Of a DNA stretch of 64,000 nt, positions 42,299 to 52,280 are shown in pieces. The stretch is from Bacillota bacterium (GTDB lineage: Bacteria > Bacillota > Clostridia > Christensenellales > SZUA-584), in the NCBI GenBank assembly GCA_023408075.1, contig JAEYKW010000009.1, positions 6,788 to 70,787 on the forward strand, given 5' to 3'. Within the stretch, counting starts at the first letter, position 1, and each line of letters opens with the position of its first letter. The notes beneath the pieces were generated by a model, which was not told the DNA's origin, ran no database searches, and saw nothing but the letters and a program-made list of their open reading frames with translations. Position numbers and translations under genes: made by a program.

Positions 42299-44617
42299 AT
42301 GGACGTAAAAAGCATAATAAATAAAATGACCCTTTGTGAAAAAGTGGAGCTGTGTGTGGACGCATCCATGCTTCGTACTGCGGCGATGCCCCGTTTGGGT
42401 ATTCCGGAATTGATTATGACAGACGGAACAAACGGTGTGCGCCTGCAGGATATCACACCGCCGGACCCAAAAACGACTGATTTTCTCAAATCGATACAGT
42501 CGTCGTTTGATTCGGATGAAGCGTTGGATGTGACTTTTCCTGCAACATGTTTCCCGACGGGATCATCACTTGCATGTTCTTTCGATGTTGAACTGACGCA
42601 AACAATTGCCTCGGCAGTTGCCGAAGAATGCAAGCGCCTGGGTGTGGGGCTGCTTTATGGCCCCGGTTTGAATACGCGCCGCAATCCGCTCGATGGCAGA
42701 GGCTTTGAATACTATTCCGAGGACCCGTGCCTCGCGGGAGAGCTGGCTGCCGCCTATGTGGACGGCCTTCAGAAAAATGAAGTTGCCGGGTGTGTCAAGC
42801 ATTTCGCGTGCAACAATTCCAACTACATGCGAACGATTTACGACAACATCGTAGAAGAACGTGCACTCAGAGAGATATATCTCGCGGCATTTGAAAGAGT
42901 GATTAAGAAAGCAAAGCCCGCAATGGTGATGGGCGCTTATAATTTGATAAACGGCGTGCAGTCGTGCGAAAACCACTGGCTGTTGACGGAGCTGCTCAGA
43001 GAAGAGTGGGGCTACGACGGCGTGGTGATTTCGGATTGCGGCGCCGTCAAGAATCATGTGAATGCGTTTTTGGCGGGCATCGACTTTGAAATTCCTCACA
43101 GCAAGATCACAATCGACAATTTGATTCGGGCGGTGGAAGACGGCAGGATAACCGAGCTTGAGCTTAACAGCCACTGCGTGCGCGTGCTGGAGCTAGTGCT
43201 GACTTATACGCGAGAGGGCAAGCAAGGCCCTGAGGTCGATTTTCATAAGCATCATGAACTCGCGCGCGAGGCGGCGCTTCAGTGTGCGGTGCTGCTTAAA
43301 AATGACGGGTCGCTGCTGCCGCTGGACAAGGAAGCGGTCAAGCATATTGCCGTCGTGGGCAGTTGGGCGGAGCATCCTGTGTATCAGGGAACCGGCTGCG
43401 CGATTGTCAGAGCCCAGCGGGAAGACGTGCCGCTGCAGGAAATCAGGCAAATGTGCGGCGATGATATTCTGCTGTCATACGAGCCCGGTTATACGGATGC
43501 AAATGTCGTCAACGAACAGCAGCTGGCGCGTGCCGTGACGGCTGCCCAAAAAGCCGACGCCGTCATCGTTTTTGCGGGCTCGAATTTGCCCAAGGAAACC
43601 GACGATTACAACCGCAAGGACATTAAAATCGAAAAAGCGCATGAAGAGCTGATCCACGCGGTCAGCCATGTGAATCGAAACGTGATCGTGGTTTTGATGA
43701 ACGGCGAATCCGTCGAAATGCCGTGGATCGGCAGCGTGAAGGCGGTGCTGGATATGTGGTATTGCGGCGAAGGCTGCGGTTACGCGGTTGCCCGGCTGCT
43801 TTTCGGCGCGCACAACCCTTGCGGAAAGCTTGCCGTGACAATGCCGGTCAAGCTCAGCGATATGCCGGGCTACCTGCACTTCCCGGGTGAAAACCACAAG
43901 CATTATTACGAAGAGGGTATTTTCGTCGGTTACCGCTATTATGACAAAAAGGAGCTGAGGCCCTTATTCCCGTTTGGGCACGGCTTATCGTATACGCAGT
44001 TTGATTATTCGGATGCAAAGCTGAGCACACAGCGCATCACATTGCCCGAGACGGTGACCGTATCGTTTTCCGTCACGAATTCGGGAAAAAGAGCGGGGTG
44101 TGAAATCGCGCAGCTATACGTGGCAGACGGCCATTCTCGGCTCAACCGCCCGCTCAAAGAGCTCAAGCATTTCAAGAAGGTTTATATTGAACCGGGTGAA
44201 ACGAAAATTATTTCGTTTGAGCTCAGCGAACGGGATTTTGCGTATTATGATCCGGCATTTCATCAGTGGACCGTGGATACGGGGGAGTTCAGTGTTTTGA
44301 TCGGCGCCTCGTCGCAGGATTTGCGGCTCGAAGAAAAGATACATGTGACCCATACGCGGCAAAACCATCAGACATTCCGGAGGGATTCGCATTATCTGGA
44401 AATATTCAATGATCCGCACGCGAAGAAGGTGCTGTTCGACAGCCTTGTGGCGTGGGGTCTTGTGAAGCCCGAAGATTTAACAACCGAGCTCGAAAACGAG
44501 TTTCTCGTGAGCTTTTGGGGGTTGGCCCAGCATTTTGAGCTGGTGGCATCGTACAAGGTATCCGAAGCCATGATTGACGAGATGGTCAGAAAGATGAACG
44601 ACCGCCCGGAGAAATAA
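42299..44617 (+). CDS. glycoside hydrolase family 3 (beta-glycosidase)
   Basis: 772 residues, no signal peptide, so intracellular. The GH3 N-domain has GLLYGPGLNTRRNPLDGRGF and nucleophile Asp about D246 in GVVISDCGAVKNH. The GH3 C-domain holds ECAVLL-like and GEGCGYAVARLLFG segments, with a C-terminal fibronectin-III-like domain (VSFSVTNSGKRAGCEIAQLY, about 585 on). It cleaves beta-linked oligosaccharides, probably glucosides or xylosides, taken up by the transporter. The ATG at 42299 is eight bases from GAAAGG, whereas the ATG at 42293 is only two bases away. Confidence 0.92.
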   Translation: MDVKSIINKMTLCEKVELCVDASMLRTAAMPRLGIPELIMTDGTNGVRLQDITPPDPKTTDFLKSIQSSFDSDEALDVTFPATCFPTGSSLACSFDVELTQTIASAVAEECKRLGVGLLYGPGLNTRRNPLDGRGFEYYSEDPCLAGELAAAYVDGLQKNEVAGCVKHFACNNSNYMRTIYDNIVEERALREIYLAAFERVIKKAKPAMVMGAYNLINGVQSCENHWLLTELLREEWGYDGVVISDCGAVKNHVNAFLAGIDFEIPHSKITIDNLIRAVEDGRITELELNSHCVRVLELVLTYTREGKQGPEVDFHKHHELAREAALQCAVLLKNDGSLLPLDKEAVKHIAVVGSWAEHPVYQGTGCAIVRAQREDVPLQEIRQMCGDDILLSYEPGYTDANVVNEQQLARAVTAAQKADAVIVFAGSNLPKETDDYNRKDIKIEKAHEELIHAVSHVNRNVIVVLMNGESVEMPWIGSVKAVLDMWYCGEGCGYAVARLLFGAHNPCGKLAVTMPVKLSDMPGYLHFPGENHKHYYEEGIFVGYRYYDKKELRPLFPFGHGLSYTQFDYSDAKLSTQRITLPETVTVSFSVTNSGKRAGCEIAQLYVADGHSRLNRPLKELKHFKKVYIEPGETKIISFELSERDFAYYDPAFHQWTVDTGEFSVLIGASSQDLRLEEKIHVTHTRQNHQTFRRDSHYLEIFNDPHAKKVLFDSLVAWGLVKPEDLTTELENEFLVSFWGLAQHFELVASYKVSEAMIDEMVRKMNDRPEK

Positions 44618-44642
44618 ACGCAAGGAGAGGCAGTGCTTTCTC

Positions 44643-45773
44643 ATGGACAGAGTCAGAGTCGGGATCGTCGGCTGTGGAATGATCAGCGATATCTATTTCA
44701 CGAATATCGGGCAGAAGTTCCCGCATGTTATTGAAGCGTGCGCTTGTGCCGATACGAATTTTGAGCGCGCCAGCGCAAAAGCCTTGGCGTACGGCGTGCG
44801 GGCGATGCCGGTGGATGAGCTGCTCGGTAATAAAAATATCGATTTGATTGTCAATCTGACGGTGCCGGCGGCACATGCCGAAATCTCAAAAAGGGCGCTG
44901 CTCAGCGGGAAACACGTTTACAGCGAGAAGCCTTTGGCTGCAGACATGGAGGACGCGAAGGAGCTATTGCGGATTGCACAGCAAAAAGGGCTCGTTGTCG
45001 GCTGCGCGCCCGACACTTTTTTGGGAGGCGGTATGCAAACGGTGATTAAGATGCTGGGCAACGGCATGATCGGCAGGCCGATCTTCTGCAATGCGATGAT
45101 GCTGTCCGGCGGGCCCGAAGCTTTTCATCCGCACCCGGAATTTTTGTACAGGAAGGGCGCAGGCCCGCTCTATGACATGGGGCCGTATTATGTGACGGCC
45201 ATGGCCGCGATGTTCGGCGCTGTGGAGCGCGTCGCAGGCTTTACGAAGCATACGTATGAGAAACGGACGATATCGGGGGAGGAACGGGGCGGAGCGCAGT
45301 TTCCGTGTGAGGTGGATACGCATATTAGCGGTGTGCTCGAGTTTAAAAATGGCGTCCATGCAAACATGACGCTGAGCTGGGATATGAATTATCCTTATTA
45401 TGAATCAAAGCTGCCGTTCATTGAGATTTTCGGAGAACAAGGGGAAATCATTGCGCCCGACCCGAATATGTTCGGGGGGCTGTCCTCAAACCCTTTTGCA
45501 GAAACGGGAAACACAGTGCGGATACGCCGGGGGGCGGGCGAATTTACCGAGCACCCGCTCGAATTCGGCTATACTGACAATGCGCGCGGCATCGGTTTGG
45601 CAGACATGGCCCGCGCCATAAGAACAGGCAAACGGCCGCGTGCTTCCGGGGAGCTTGCTTTGCATGTTCTTGAGGTTCTGGCGGGAATTGAAGAAGCGGG
45701 CGCAGCAGGCCGGTATGTAGAAATTGAAAGTGACTGTACCCGGCCGGAACCTTTTGGCGGCTTAGAGTTTTGA
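44643..45773 (+). CDS. Gfo/Idh/MocA-family NAD(P)-dependent oxidoreductase
   Basis: 376 residues. The Rossmann start VRVGIVGCGMISDIYFTNIG binds NAD(P). EKPLAADMEDAKEL contains the EKP motif with the catalytic Lys, and GAGPLYDMGPYYV carries the conserved D-GxHxx-like segment with His replaced by Pro/Tyr context. The family oxidises or reduces sugar ring hydroxyls. It follows the GH3 gene by 25 bases and probably processes the released sugar. Substrate unknown. AAGGAGAGG lies 13 bases upstream. Confidence 0.87.
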   Translation: MDRVRVGIVGCGMISDIYFTNIGQKFPHVIEACACADTNFERASAKALAYGVRAMPVDELLGNKNIDLIVNLTVPAAHAEISKRALLSGKHVYSEKPLAADMEDAKELLRIAQQKGLVVGCAPDTFLGGGMQTVIKMLGNGMIGRPIFCNAMMLSGGPEAFHPHPEFLYRKGAGPLYDMGPYYVTAMAAMFGAVERVAGFTKHTYEKRTISGEERGGAQFPCEVDTHISGVLEFKNGVHANMTLSWDMNYPYYESKLPFIEIFGEQGEIIAPDPNMFGGLSSNPFAETGNTVRIRRGAGEFTEHPLEFGYTDNARGIGLADMARAIRTGKRPRASGELALHVLEVLAGIEEAGAAGRYVEIESDCTRPEPFGGLEF

Positions 45774-46156
45774 CAAAGAAGCGGCTCTGGCTATGAAAAA
45801 ATGCTCTAAATTGAAAGTTTTGCAATCAGAAAAATTAAGATATGCTCATAAGCTTCTCTTTCGGGGAGAAGGGTCTTAGCACCGGATGAAGTGTCGAAAA
45901 GATGCTGTCGATATGAACACCTCAAAAGTCGCCTGTTGGCGGCTTTCCCCTTTGAAGCCGTAATAACGCCTAAGCAGCTAATGCTGCAAATAAAATCCCC
46001 CCATAAGGGGCAGCCAGTATGCATCAGTCATATAAAAATTCAGTGCATTATTTTGAATGACAAAGACGGATATGTTGTCGCAGCACCCAAACTATGGTAA
46101 AGTATGTATGAATAAAGAAATATATATGCTTTATGGAAGGGAATGGGGAGCCCGTT
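45774..46156. other. intergenic region with small hairpins
   Basis: 383 bases. Contains CTTCTC...GGGAGAAGG (45853-45870), a GTCGCC..GGCGGC stem near 45929 and CCCCC...AAGGGG near 45998, which resemble fragments of the family A/B repeats. A candidate promoter for the ABC exporter follows at 46075-46103. No gene seen. Confidence 0.45.
46075..46103 (+). promoter_or_regulatory. promoter of the ABC exporter operon
   Basis: TTGTCG (46075-46080), a 17-base spacer and TAAAGT (46098-46103) with an upstream TG (extended -10). A moderate match. Confidence 0.4.
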
Positions 46157-47038
46157 ATGAAGATTAACGTCAATAAAATCAGCAAAGTCTATTCAAATGG
46201 AAAAGTCGCATTATCAGATATAGATATCAGTCTCGAAACTCCCGCGTTTATTGGTTTGCTCGGCCCTAACGGAGCGGGGAAGAGCACGCTCATGAAGCTG
46301 TTGACATTAAACCTGCTGCCGTCCTGCGGAGAAATTACGCTCGATGATGAACCGGCCTTGAAGCGTGAAAAGTGGATAAAAAGCAGGCTCGGGTATTTGC
46401 CTCAGGAGTATGGCTTGTTTGAAGAATTGACGGTGCATCAATTTCTCGATTATATGGCCGCAATGAAAGGGATCGATAAGAATGATACTGAAACATGCAT
46501 TGAAAATGTCATAAACTTTTGCAATTTGCAGGAGAAGAAAAAGAGCAGAATCGGCACGCTTTCGGGAGGCTTTAAGCAAAGGGTTGCTATAGCGCAGTCT
46601 TTGTTAGGGTCACCTGAAATTTTAATATTGGACGAGCCCACAGTGGGGCTTGATCCCGAAGAAAGGCTCAATTTCCGCAACAAGTTTTCAGAGACGGCGA
46701 AAGATAAGGTTGTGATACTGTCCACGCATATCATTGAAGACATCCAATCCGTCTGCAACAGGCTTATCGTGCTGCACGGCGGAAAGATACTTTATGACGG
46801 ACTGCCGGATGGCCTTCTGGAGATGGCGGAAGGGCATGTGGGGACTTACGAATATATAACGGGCATGGAAGAGATCAATGAAGCCGGGCAATATAAGATC
46901 ACATCGAAGGTTGTCATGCAGAGCAAAACAACCTACCGGATCGTGGCGGATGAGCTGCCTTCATTTGTAACGCCGGTAAAGCCGAACCTTGAGGATGCCT
47001 ATATCTACGTTTGTGCGCAAGAGGAGACTGCGCTATGA
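46157..47038 (+). CDS. ABC transporter ATP-binding protein
   Basis: 293 residues. Walker A GPNGAGKST (about residues 37-45), signature LSGGFKQRV, Walker B ILILDEPTVGLD, and a switch His in ILSTHIIED. The C-terminal ~70 residues extend beyond the ATPase core as in exporter or lantibiotic-immunity-like NatA/CcmA-type proteins. The ATG at 46157 is used because TGGGGAG lies six bases upstream; an ATG eight codons earlier has none. The next gene overlaps its stop (ATGA). Confidence 0.92.
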   Translation: MKINVNKISKVYSNGKVALSDIDISLETPAFIGLLGPNGAGKSTLMKLLTLNLLPSCGEITLDDEPALKREKWIKSRLGYLPQEYGLFEELTVHQFLDYMAAMKGIDKNDTETCIENVINFCNLQEKKKSRIGTLSGGFKQRVAIAQSLLGSPEILILDEPTVGLDPEERLNFRNKFSETAKDKVVILSTHIIEDIQSVCNRLIVLHGGKILYDGLPDGLLEMAEGHVGTYEYITGMEEINEAGQYKITSKVVMQSKTTYRIVADELPSFVTPVKPNLEDAYIYVCAQEETAL

Positions 47039-49272
47039 AGGAATTGCGTTTGACGGTATATGAGATCAAGCGTTTGTTCCGCGCAAAAAAGACATGGCTT
47101 TTTGTCGCACTGTTTGCGTTCATACCTTTGTTTTTATGCACGGATATGTTTGGCCTTGGCAACAATTACTCGGGTACCATGTCCGGCGTGCTTATGCTGA
47201 AGCCCGCGAAAGATGCTGCCTTTGCGGGGGCTTTCATCGCGCTGATTTTCACGCTGCTGGAGATGCAGCGGATGACAAAGAACCGGATAAGTGCCATTGT
47301 TGACACGGTTACGGATTCTGTCAGAAGTCAAATCAGGCAGACTGCTGCCATTTTAGCCGTTGTGACCGTCACCCTTATGGGTACGCTCTGTGTGCTGCTT
47401 CCTTATACTGCGGTGGTGATGTCCGATGTCTTTAAAATGGCGCCTTTCCTGGCCAGCTGGGGGCTCATATACTTTGGTGCTATTTTGACTGTTGTTTTTT
47501 TGGCCTCCGGTCTATTTATGATAACGAAGAATGCCAATATCAGCTTTGTTGTTGTGGGTGTTTTGATACTGGCCAATTCTTTCATACCTATCGGCAGCAA
47601 TTATCTGTTTTTCTGGATACAAACCCGTGCCAACTCATTTTCTGATGCGACACAAAGCGTTTTGCAAATCGAAGTGATTCTTTATACAAGGCTGGTCTGG
47701 CTGCTTTTATCGATCGGCGTATATATAACCGGGCTGGCAAGCATAAGAAGATACGGAAACAATATTTTGCGGTCTATACTGCTAAGCGGCAGGAAAATAC
47801 TGCTGCCGGCACTTGCCGTATTGTTTACAGTCTGTGCGATTTATCTGTACTGCAATGAACCGTTTTTTGATAACGGCCCCATTATAAAAACCGAAAGATC
47901 AGTTGACCCGCATACCGGAATCGTGATTTATACCTACGACGACAGTTCATTCATCGTTGATGAAAGCTTCAACAAGACTCTTCAATTCATATCCGGAAAG
48001 GCCGATGTGACAGTGGACACCGCCCATCATGTGCTGAGAGGTGAAGTGACTTACACAGTGCGAAACGATTCCGGGAAGGAACAAGACGTGTCAATGTGCA
48101 TTACACCCGGCATTGACTTTATAGAGGTTTACGAAAATGACGTTAAAATAACATTCAAAAAGAATGAACTCGATAACTTTATGAACTCTGTATATCATCT
48201 AAAAGTACCCAAAGATAACAGAACGGCGCTGCGCATTGTTTATGGCGGCACGCCAAAATGCAACCGAAACGACCAGATACGGCAATGGGGAATTACGGAT
48301 CAGTACGTTTTTATCCCGGAGGTCTATCCTGTTCCAAACGCCGGGCAGCGTGCCCCGATGGAGTGTACGCTGACGCTCCCTCAAGCGCTTACGCCCATTA
48401 TGCAGGAAACCGTGCTGACTGAAATTGCGCCGCAGCAAAGCGGCTGTAAAACATACACTTATGAGAACGTGTGGCCGATGTGGCTGTTTGCCGGAGAATA
48501 TAATATTGAAAAACTCAATGCGGGCGGACAGGTGGTTAGTTTCATATACCTTAAAGGCAGAGAAAAAGCCATTAAAGACAGCAATGCGGCTGCGGTGGTG
48601 GCGGATGTCGTTGATTATTTTACGGAAAAGTTTGGCCCGCTTGATTTTCATGGCATGCCGTTTACCATTGCAGAACTTGACAACTCGGTGGTTGATGGGG
48701 GATGGCAGCTCGGCAACATGTCGGTATACGGCGAATCGATGTATGCGGGTGCAGTCTACAAAGGAAATCCGAATGCCCCAAACACTGAGGGCGGAGCCGG
48801 AATCGGTGTGGCTGTACATGAAATCGCGCACCTTTGGTGGGGTTCCAGCCCGGACGGTGTTTATATCACCGAAGATAGAATATCGCCATGGAGTGCGGAA
48901 GGAATGGCGGTTTTCAGTACATACCTTTACATGAAGGACCGCTATGGCGAGGAATACGCGAAACAGGCCTTTACGGATGTATGGGAAACAAACACAAAAA
49001 GGATGCAAAACGCATTTTATCTGACCCACCTGCAATACGTAAGAAAACTGTCTGATACAGACGCAGCCGATATTTATTCTGCTTTTGCATCAACGACGCG
49101 CTATGAGATGATGCCGTATTTGCTGCTCAAGGCCGAAAAGCTGGTCGGCGGCGAAGATGCTTTTGTCAGCGCGCTGGGTAATATCAGCCAAAAATACCGC
49201 CGGCAAGAATTGACCTACAACCGCTTTTTAAAGGAGCTCGGGTTAACAAAGGAGGATATGACAATTGATTAA
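47035..49272 (+). CDS. ABC transporter permease fused to M1-type metallopeptidase domain
   Basis: 745 residues. The first ~270 form a six- to seven-helix ABC-2-like permease. The remaining ~460 are extracytoplasmic, with a beta-rich N-part and a gluzincin peptidase domain: HEIAH begins at H595 in GVAVHEIAHLWWG, with a downstream Glu in SAEGMA. Between the second His and that Glu there are 22 residues instead of the usual 18, and no clear GAMEN motif was found, so specificity is probably unusual. It is coupled to the ATPase gene by a 4-base overlap and to the second permease by an 8-base overlap. Confidence 0.85.
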   Translation: MKELRLTVYEIKRLFRAKKTWLFVALFAFIPLFLCTDMFGLGNNYSGTMSGVLMLKPAKDAAFAGAFIALIFTLLEMQRMTKNRISAIVDTVTDSVRSQIRQTAAILAVVTVTLMGTLCVLLPYTAVVMSDVFKMAPFLASWGLIYFGAILTVVFLASGLFMITKNANISFVVVGVLILANSFIPIGSNYLFFWIQTRANSFSDATQSVLQIEVILYTRLVWLLLSIGVYITGLASIRRYGNNILRSILLSGRKILLPALAVLFTVCAIYLYCNEPFFDNGPIIKTERSVDPHTGIVIYTYDDSSFIVDESFNKTLQFISGKADVTVDTAHHVLRGEVTYTVRNDSGKEQDVSMCITPGIDFIEVYENDVKITFKKNELDNFMNSVYHLKVPKDNRTALRIVYGGTPKCNRNDQIRQWGITDQYVFIPEVYPVPNAGQRAPMECTLTLPQALTPIMQETVLTEIAPQQSGCKTYTYENVWPMWLFAGEYNIEKLNAGGQVVSFIYLKGREKAIKDSNAAAVVADVVDYFTEKFGPLDFHGMPFTIAELDNSVVDGGWQLGNMSVYGESMYAGAVYKGNPNAPNTEGGAGIGVAVHEIAHLWWGSSPDGVYITEDRISPWSAEGMAVFSTYLYMKDRYGEEYAKQAFTDVWETNTKRMQNAFYLTHLQYVRKLSDTDAADIYSAFASTTRYEMMPYLLLKAEKLVGGEDAFVSALGNISQKYRRQELTYNRFLKELGLTKEDMTID

Positions 49273-50050
49273 AACAAGAATATTCTCATATGAATTAAAA
49301 AGAGTCATCATATCCAAAGCCTATTTGTTTTTTCTGATTGTTATTTGCGTCTACTCTTTCTACACGCTGAGCACGAGCGTGCTGCGTGGCTTTGCCAATA
49401 CCGCGCCATTCTCCGAGTGGAGCTTTGTCAACTATCTGCTTATGATGACCCCTTTGCTTTCTGCCGTGTTGTTGTTTTATATGTCCAGGCTGTTTTCACC
49501 GTATGAAAAGAATGCCATGAGGATCACATCATCCACGCCGTTTTACGGCCCAAACTATTTCTTTATAAAGATCGCCGTCGTTATGCTGGCGTTCATATTG
49601 GCTGCTTTATTGGCAGTTGCGGCTTGCTTACTATTTTACGCAACGGTTTTTTCGTATTACGATTATACAACGCATATGGTGTGTCTGGCACTTGTTCTGC
49701 TCCCGCAATTGCTGTTTCTGTCGGGTGTGGGGTTGTGGATAAGCAGGCTTCATCACAATCTGGTTTATGCGTTAATTGCTTTGCTCTTATTCATCAGCTT
49801 GGCCGGCGTTACAATGCCGTATTACCTTGATATATTGGGAAGCTCTATTTTGCAGATACCGTACAACTCGGTTCCGGCGGACGGGTCGATTCCCTTTATC
49901 ATTCCTGCCGATTATCTATTATCAAGAGTCGCGCTGTGCGTGTGCGGCTTGCTGCTGATAGTTGCCGGATGCCGGAGATATAAAACGCTCAAAGCTGATT
50001 TCAGCGGCTGCATTCCGCTGCGTTCGGCAAAGCTGGCCGTTAGAGAATAA
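49265..50050 (+). CDS. ABC transporter permease (ABC-2 type)
   Basis: 261 residues with about six membrane helices and no large soluble domain. It starts at a TTG (49265) nine bases after AAAGGAGG, overlapping the stop of the peptidase-fused permease by eight bases. The start MIKTRIFSYELKRVIISKAY parallels the start of the fused permease, as expected for two half-channels of one exporter. The substrate is unknown. Confidence 0.83.
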   Translation: MIKTRIFSYELKRVIISKAYLFFLIVICVYSFYTLSTSVLRGFANTAPFSEWSFVNYLLMMTPLLSAVLLFYMSRLFSPYEKNAMRITSSTPFYGPNYFFIKIAVVMLAFILAALLAVAACLLFYATVFSYYDYTTHMVCLALVLLPQLLFLSGVGLWISRLHHNLVYALIALLLFISLAGVTMPYYLDILGSSILQIPYNSVPADGSIPFIIPADYLLSRVALCVCGLLLIVAGCRRYKTLKADFSGCIPLRSAKLAVRE

Positions 50051-50232
50051 TTCGGCAGCATGTATGCCGCTTCGCAGTTGATTTGTTTTACTCCTCACTA
50101 AGGAATACTTACGACTGTATGAATTTTTTATCAGCTTGAGCGCAGCTTGCCGTGTGTATCCTTTTTTTGACGATTTGTGTCGGATATGATACCTTGTGAA
50201 TGAGAGTATTTACCTTGTATCGGGAGAATCAT

Positions 50233-50961
50233 ATGCTGACTGTGGGTATCTGCGATGACTGTGCGGAGCAGGCCGAACTGCTCGAGCATTATTTGAATCA
50301 GCAAAGCGAAATCAAACTGAATATTTTCAGCGCGACGGACCCGCTTTTGTTTCTGGAGCAGGCACAGAAAATGCATCCGCAGCTCGTCTTTCTCGATGTG
50401 GATATGGCGGTGATGAACGGCATCGTGCTCGGTGAAAAGATAAAGGAAACGGGCGCGGATACGCTGATTATTTATATCACCGCGTACGAAAACTACGCGC
50501 TGGAGGCTTTTCGCGTGCGTGCGTTTCACTATCTCATAAAGCCTGTGTCGCAGGAGCAGGTCGCGGCGATGCTTCAGGAAGCGCTCACATCTATTGCGAA
50601 CACCGGCGGCGCAGAGCCCGAGAAAGCTTTTGCTTTGCAGCGCCGCGGTGAAACAATTACACTGCCCATGGGCAGCATCGTTTGCTTTGAAAAAGTGGGG
50701 CATAAAATACGCGTGCATGCCGGAAACGCGATTGAAGAATATTACGGCAATTTTGCACAGCTCAAGCTTCAGATTTCACAGAGCGATTTTGTTCAGTGCC
50801 ATCAGGGATATTTTGTGAACGTGTCGTTGATACGTTCCTTTCGGGATAAGATGCTGAATCTCGACGGAGGGCTCCAAATTCCGGTGAGCCGGACGTTTGC
50901 GGAGCCGGTGCGCATTGCGCTCGCAAAACGCCTGTTTGGCGGGAAAGGCGGTGCACGATGA
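50233..50961 (+). CDS. LytTR-family response regulator
   Basis: 242 residues. The receiver domain (1-120) has the acidic pair DD at 8-9, phosphoacceptor Asp55 in VFLDVDM, and the KP motif in YLIKPVS. The LytTR DNA-binding domain (about 140-240) shows IVCFEKVGHKIRVHAGN and FVQCHQGYFVNVSLIRSF. LytTR proteins bind direct repeats about 21 bases apart. The start at 50233 follows CGGGAGAATC; an upstream ATG is less well placed. It overlaps the kinase gene by four bases. The paired boxes at 52145 and 57774 are likely targets. Confidence 0.92.
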   Translation: MLTVGICDDCAEQAELLEHYLNQQSEIKLNIFSATDPLLFLEQAQKMHPQLVFLDVDMAVMNGIVLGEKIKETGADTLIIYITAYENYALEAFRVRAFHYLIKPVSQEQVAAMLQEALTSIANTGGAEPEKAFALQRRGETITLPMGSIVCFEKVGHKIRVHAGNAIEEYYGNFAQLKLQISQSDFVQCHQGYFVNVSLIRSFRDKMLNLDGGLQIPVSRTFAEPVRIALAKRLFGGKGGAR

Positions 50962-52136
50962 AAACGGGAGAAAGGCTGTTGGGCAGCACGGCGGGTTTTC
51001 CTTTTGAAAGGCGCATATTCAATATGGCCGTGCTGGCGGGCATTGTCCTCACCGCATTTGGCACCGCCATGGATGTCTATTATAGCGGATCTGTTTGGAT
51101 GGACATGGCTTTTCTGGGCTTCTGGACAGCCACGTATTGTATCTCGCGTTTCGGACACGCATATCGCACGGTTTCCGTGATAGCGTTCGCTGTGTTTGAG
51201 TTTGTGTTTATTCCGTATCTGTGGATGACGAGCGGGGGGATGCACGGGGCCATTCCATTCTATATCATACTGTTTACCGTTATCGTTGCGATGATTCTTC
51301 GCGAAAAATTGCGGTTTGTGATGAGCGCTTCGCTGATTGCGGTGACGCTGCTGCTGATCTGCAATCAAATATATACTGAACAAATTCCTTGGGGATTCTT
51401 GCTTAACACGCCCATTCACCTGTTTATGATTCTCGCTGCCTCGGCGCTGTTGATGACGCAGTATTCCAATGCCTACTCGAAGGAAAAACAGCGCAGCGAA
51501 GATTATGCAAAGGCCATTGAAGCCAACATCCGGCAGCAGCAATACTATACGGAGAATTTAGAACAGCTGATCGGGCGGCTTAGAAGCGAACGGCACGATT
51601 TCAATAACCATCTGAGCGTTATACACGGTCTGCTCGAGAGCGGTGAAACGGGCAAAGCGAAAGCCTATGCTGCGCAGCTCGTGAAAGACGCGGCGGAATA
51701 CCACAGCATTGTATCGGTGCCGTATCCGGCGCTGCGTGCGCTGCTGAACCACAAGCTTTCCGCCGCGCGCGATGCCGGGATAGAGCTGAAGCTGGACGTG
51801 AGCCTGCCGGAAGGACTTTTACTCAATGAGTTTGACCTCGCGGCGATACTCGGGAATCTGCTGGATAATGCAATGGAGGCGTGCGCCAAGCTGGGGGATA
51901 CCGCGCCGTATATCAGCCTTACGCTGAAATACCAGCCGGACTACCTCGTTATCCGTATTGCGAACCCGTTTTTACTCGCGCCGGAGGGCAAAAATCACAC
52001 AAGCAAAGCCGATCAGGAAAACCATGGATTCGGGCTCAAGAACGTGACGTATCTGGTGGGCAGGCATAACGGCCTCATGGAGATTAAAAAGGAAGGCGGC
52101 GTATTCGAGGTGGATATCGCCCTGCTTGTCGAATAA
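50958..52136 (+). CDS. GHKL-type sensor histidine kinase (AgrC/LytS-like)
   Basis: 392 residues. Five to six membrane helices (about 22-170) form the sensor. A coiled linker leads to the dimerisation motif SERHDFNNHLSVIHGLLESG, with phosphorylatable His213, and a GHKL ATPase domain with ILGNLLDNAMEAC (N box) and ENHGFGLKNV (G box). It phosphorylates the LytTR regulator encoded just upstream. The ligand is unknown; no peptide pheromone gene was seen nearby. Confidence 0.92.
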   Translation: MKTGERLLGSTAGFPFERRIFNMAVLAGIVLTAFGTAMDVYYSGSVWMDMAFLGFWTATYCISRFGHAYRTVSVIAFAVFEFVFIPYLWMTSGGMHGAIPFYIILFTVIVAMILREKLRFVMSASLIAVTLLLICNQIYTEQIPWGFLLNTPIHLFMILAASALLMTQYSNAYSKEKQRSEDYAKAIEANIRQQQYYTENLEQLIGRLRSERHDFNNHLSVIHGLLESGETGKAKAYAAQLVKDAAEYHSIVSVPYPALRALLNHKLSAARDAGIELKLDVSLPEGLLLNEFDLAAILGNLLDNAMEACAKLGDTAPYISLTLKYQPDYLVIRIANPFLLAPEGKNHTSKADQENHGFGLKNVTYLVGRHNGLMEIKKEGGVFEVDIALLVE

Positions 52137-52144
52137 AAGAAAAT

Positions 52145-52180
52145 ATGCGGATTATGTCATTTCACGCGCGGATCATGCAA
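52145..52180 (+). promoter_or_regulatory. paired LytTR-type binding site upstream of the first Gly-rich protein gene
   Basis: CGGATTATG (52148-52156) and CGGATCATG (52169-52177) are direct repeats exactly 21 bases apart, the period expected for LytTR regulators. The flank ATG-CGGATTATGTCATTTCAC is identical at 57774. A T-run and a -10-like GTTAAAAC follow at an offset of 38 bases from the second repeat. GCGGAT/ATCCGC (52168-52173/52182-52187) plus the T-run could also terminate the kinase transcript. Confidence 0.6.
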
Positions 52181-52195
52181 TATCCGCCTTTTTTT
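52168..52195 (+). terminator. possible terminator of the two-component operon
   Basis: GCGGAT (52168-52173) and ATCCGC (52182-52187) form a six-pair stem with an 8-base loop, followed by C and seven T residues. It overlaps the second LytTR half-site, so binding and termination may compete. Confidence 0.5.
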
Positions 52196-52280
52196 ATTTC
52201 AAAAATGTTAAAACAGTATAAATAGAGTTTAAACCAGAAAATCTTCAATGTAAAAAATTTGTATATATTTTGGAGGTCAT

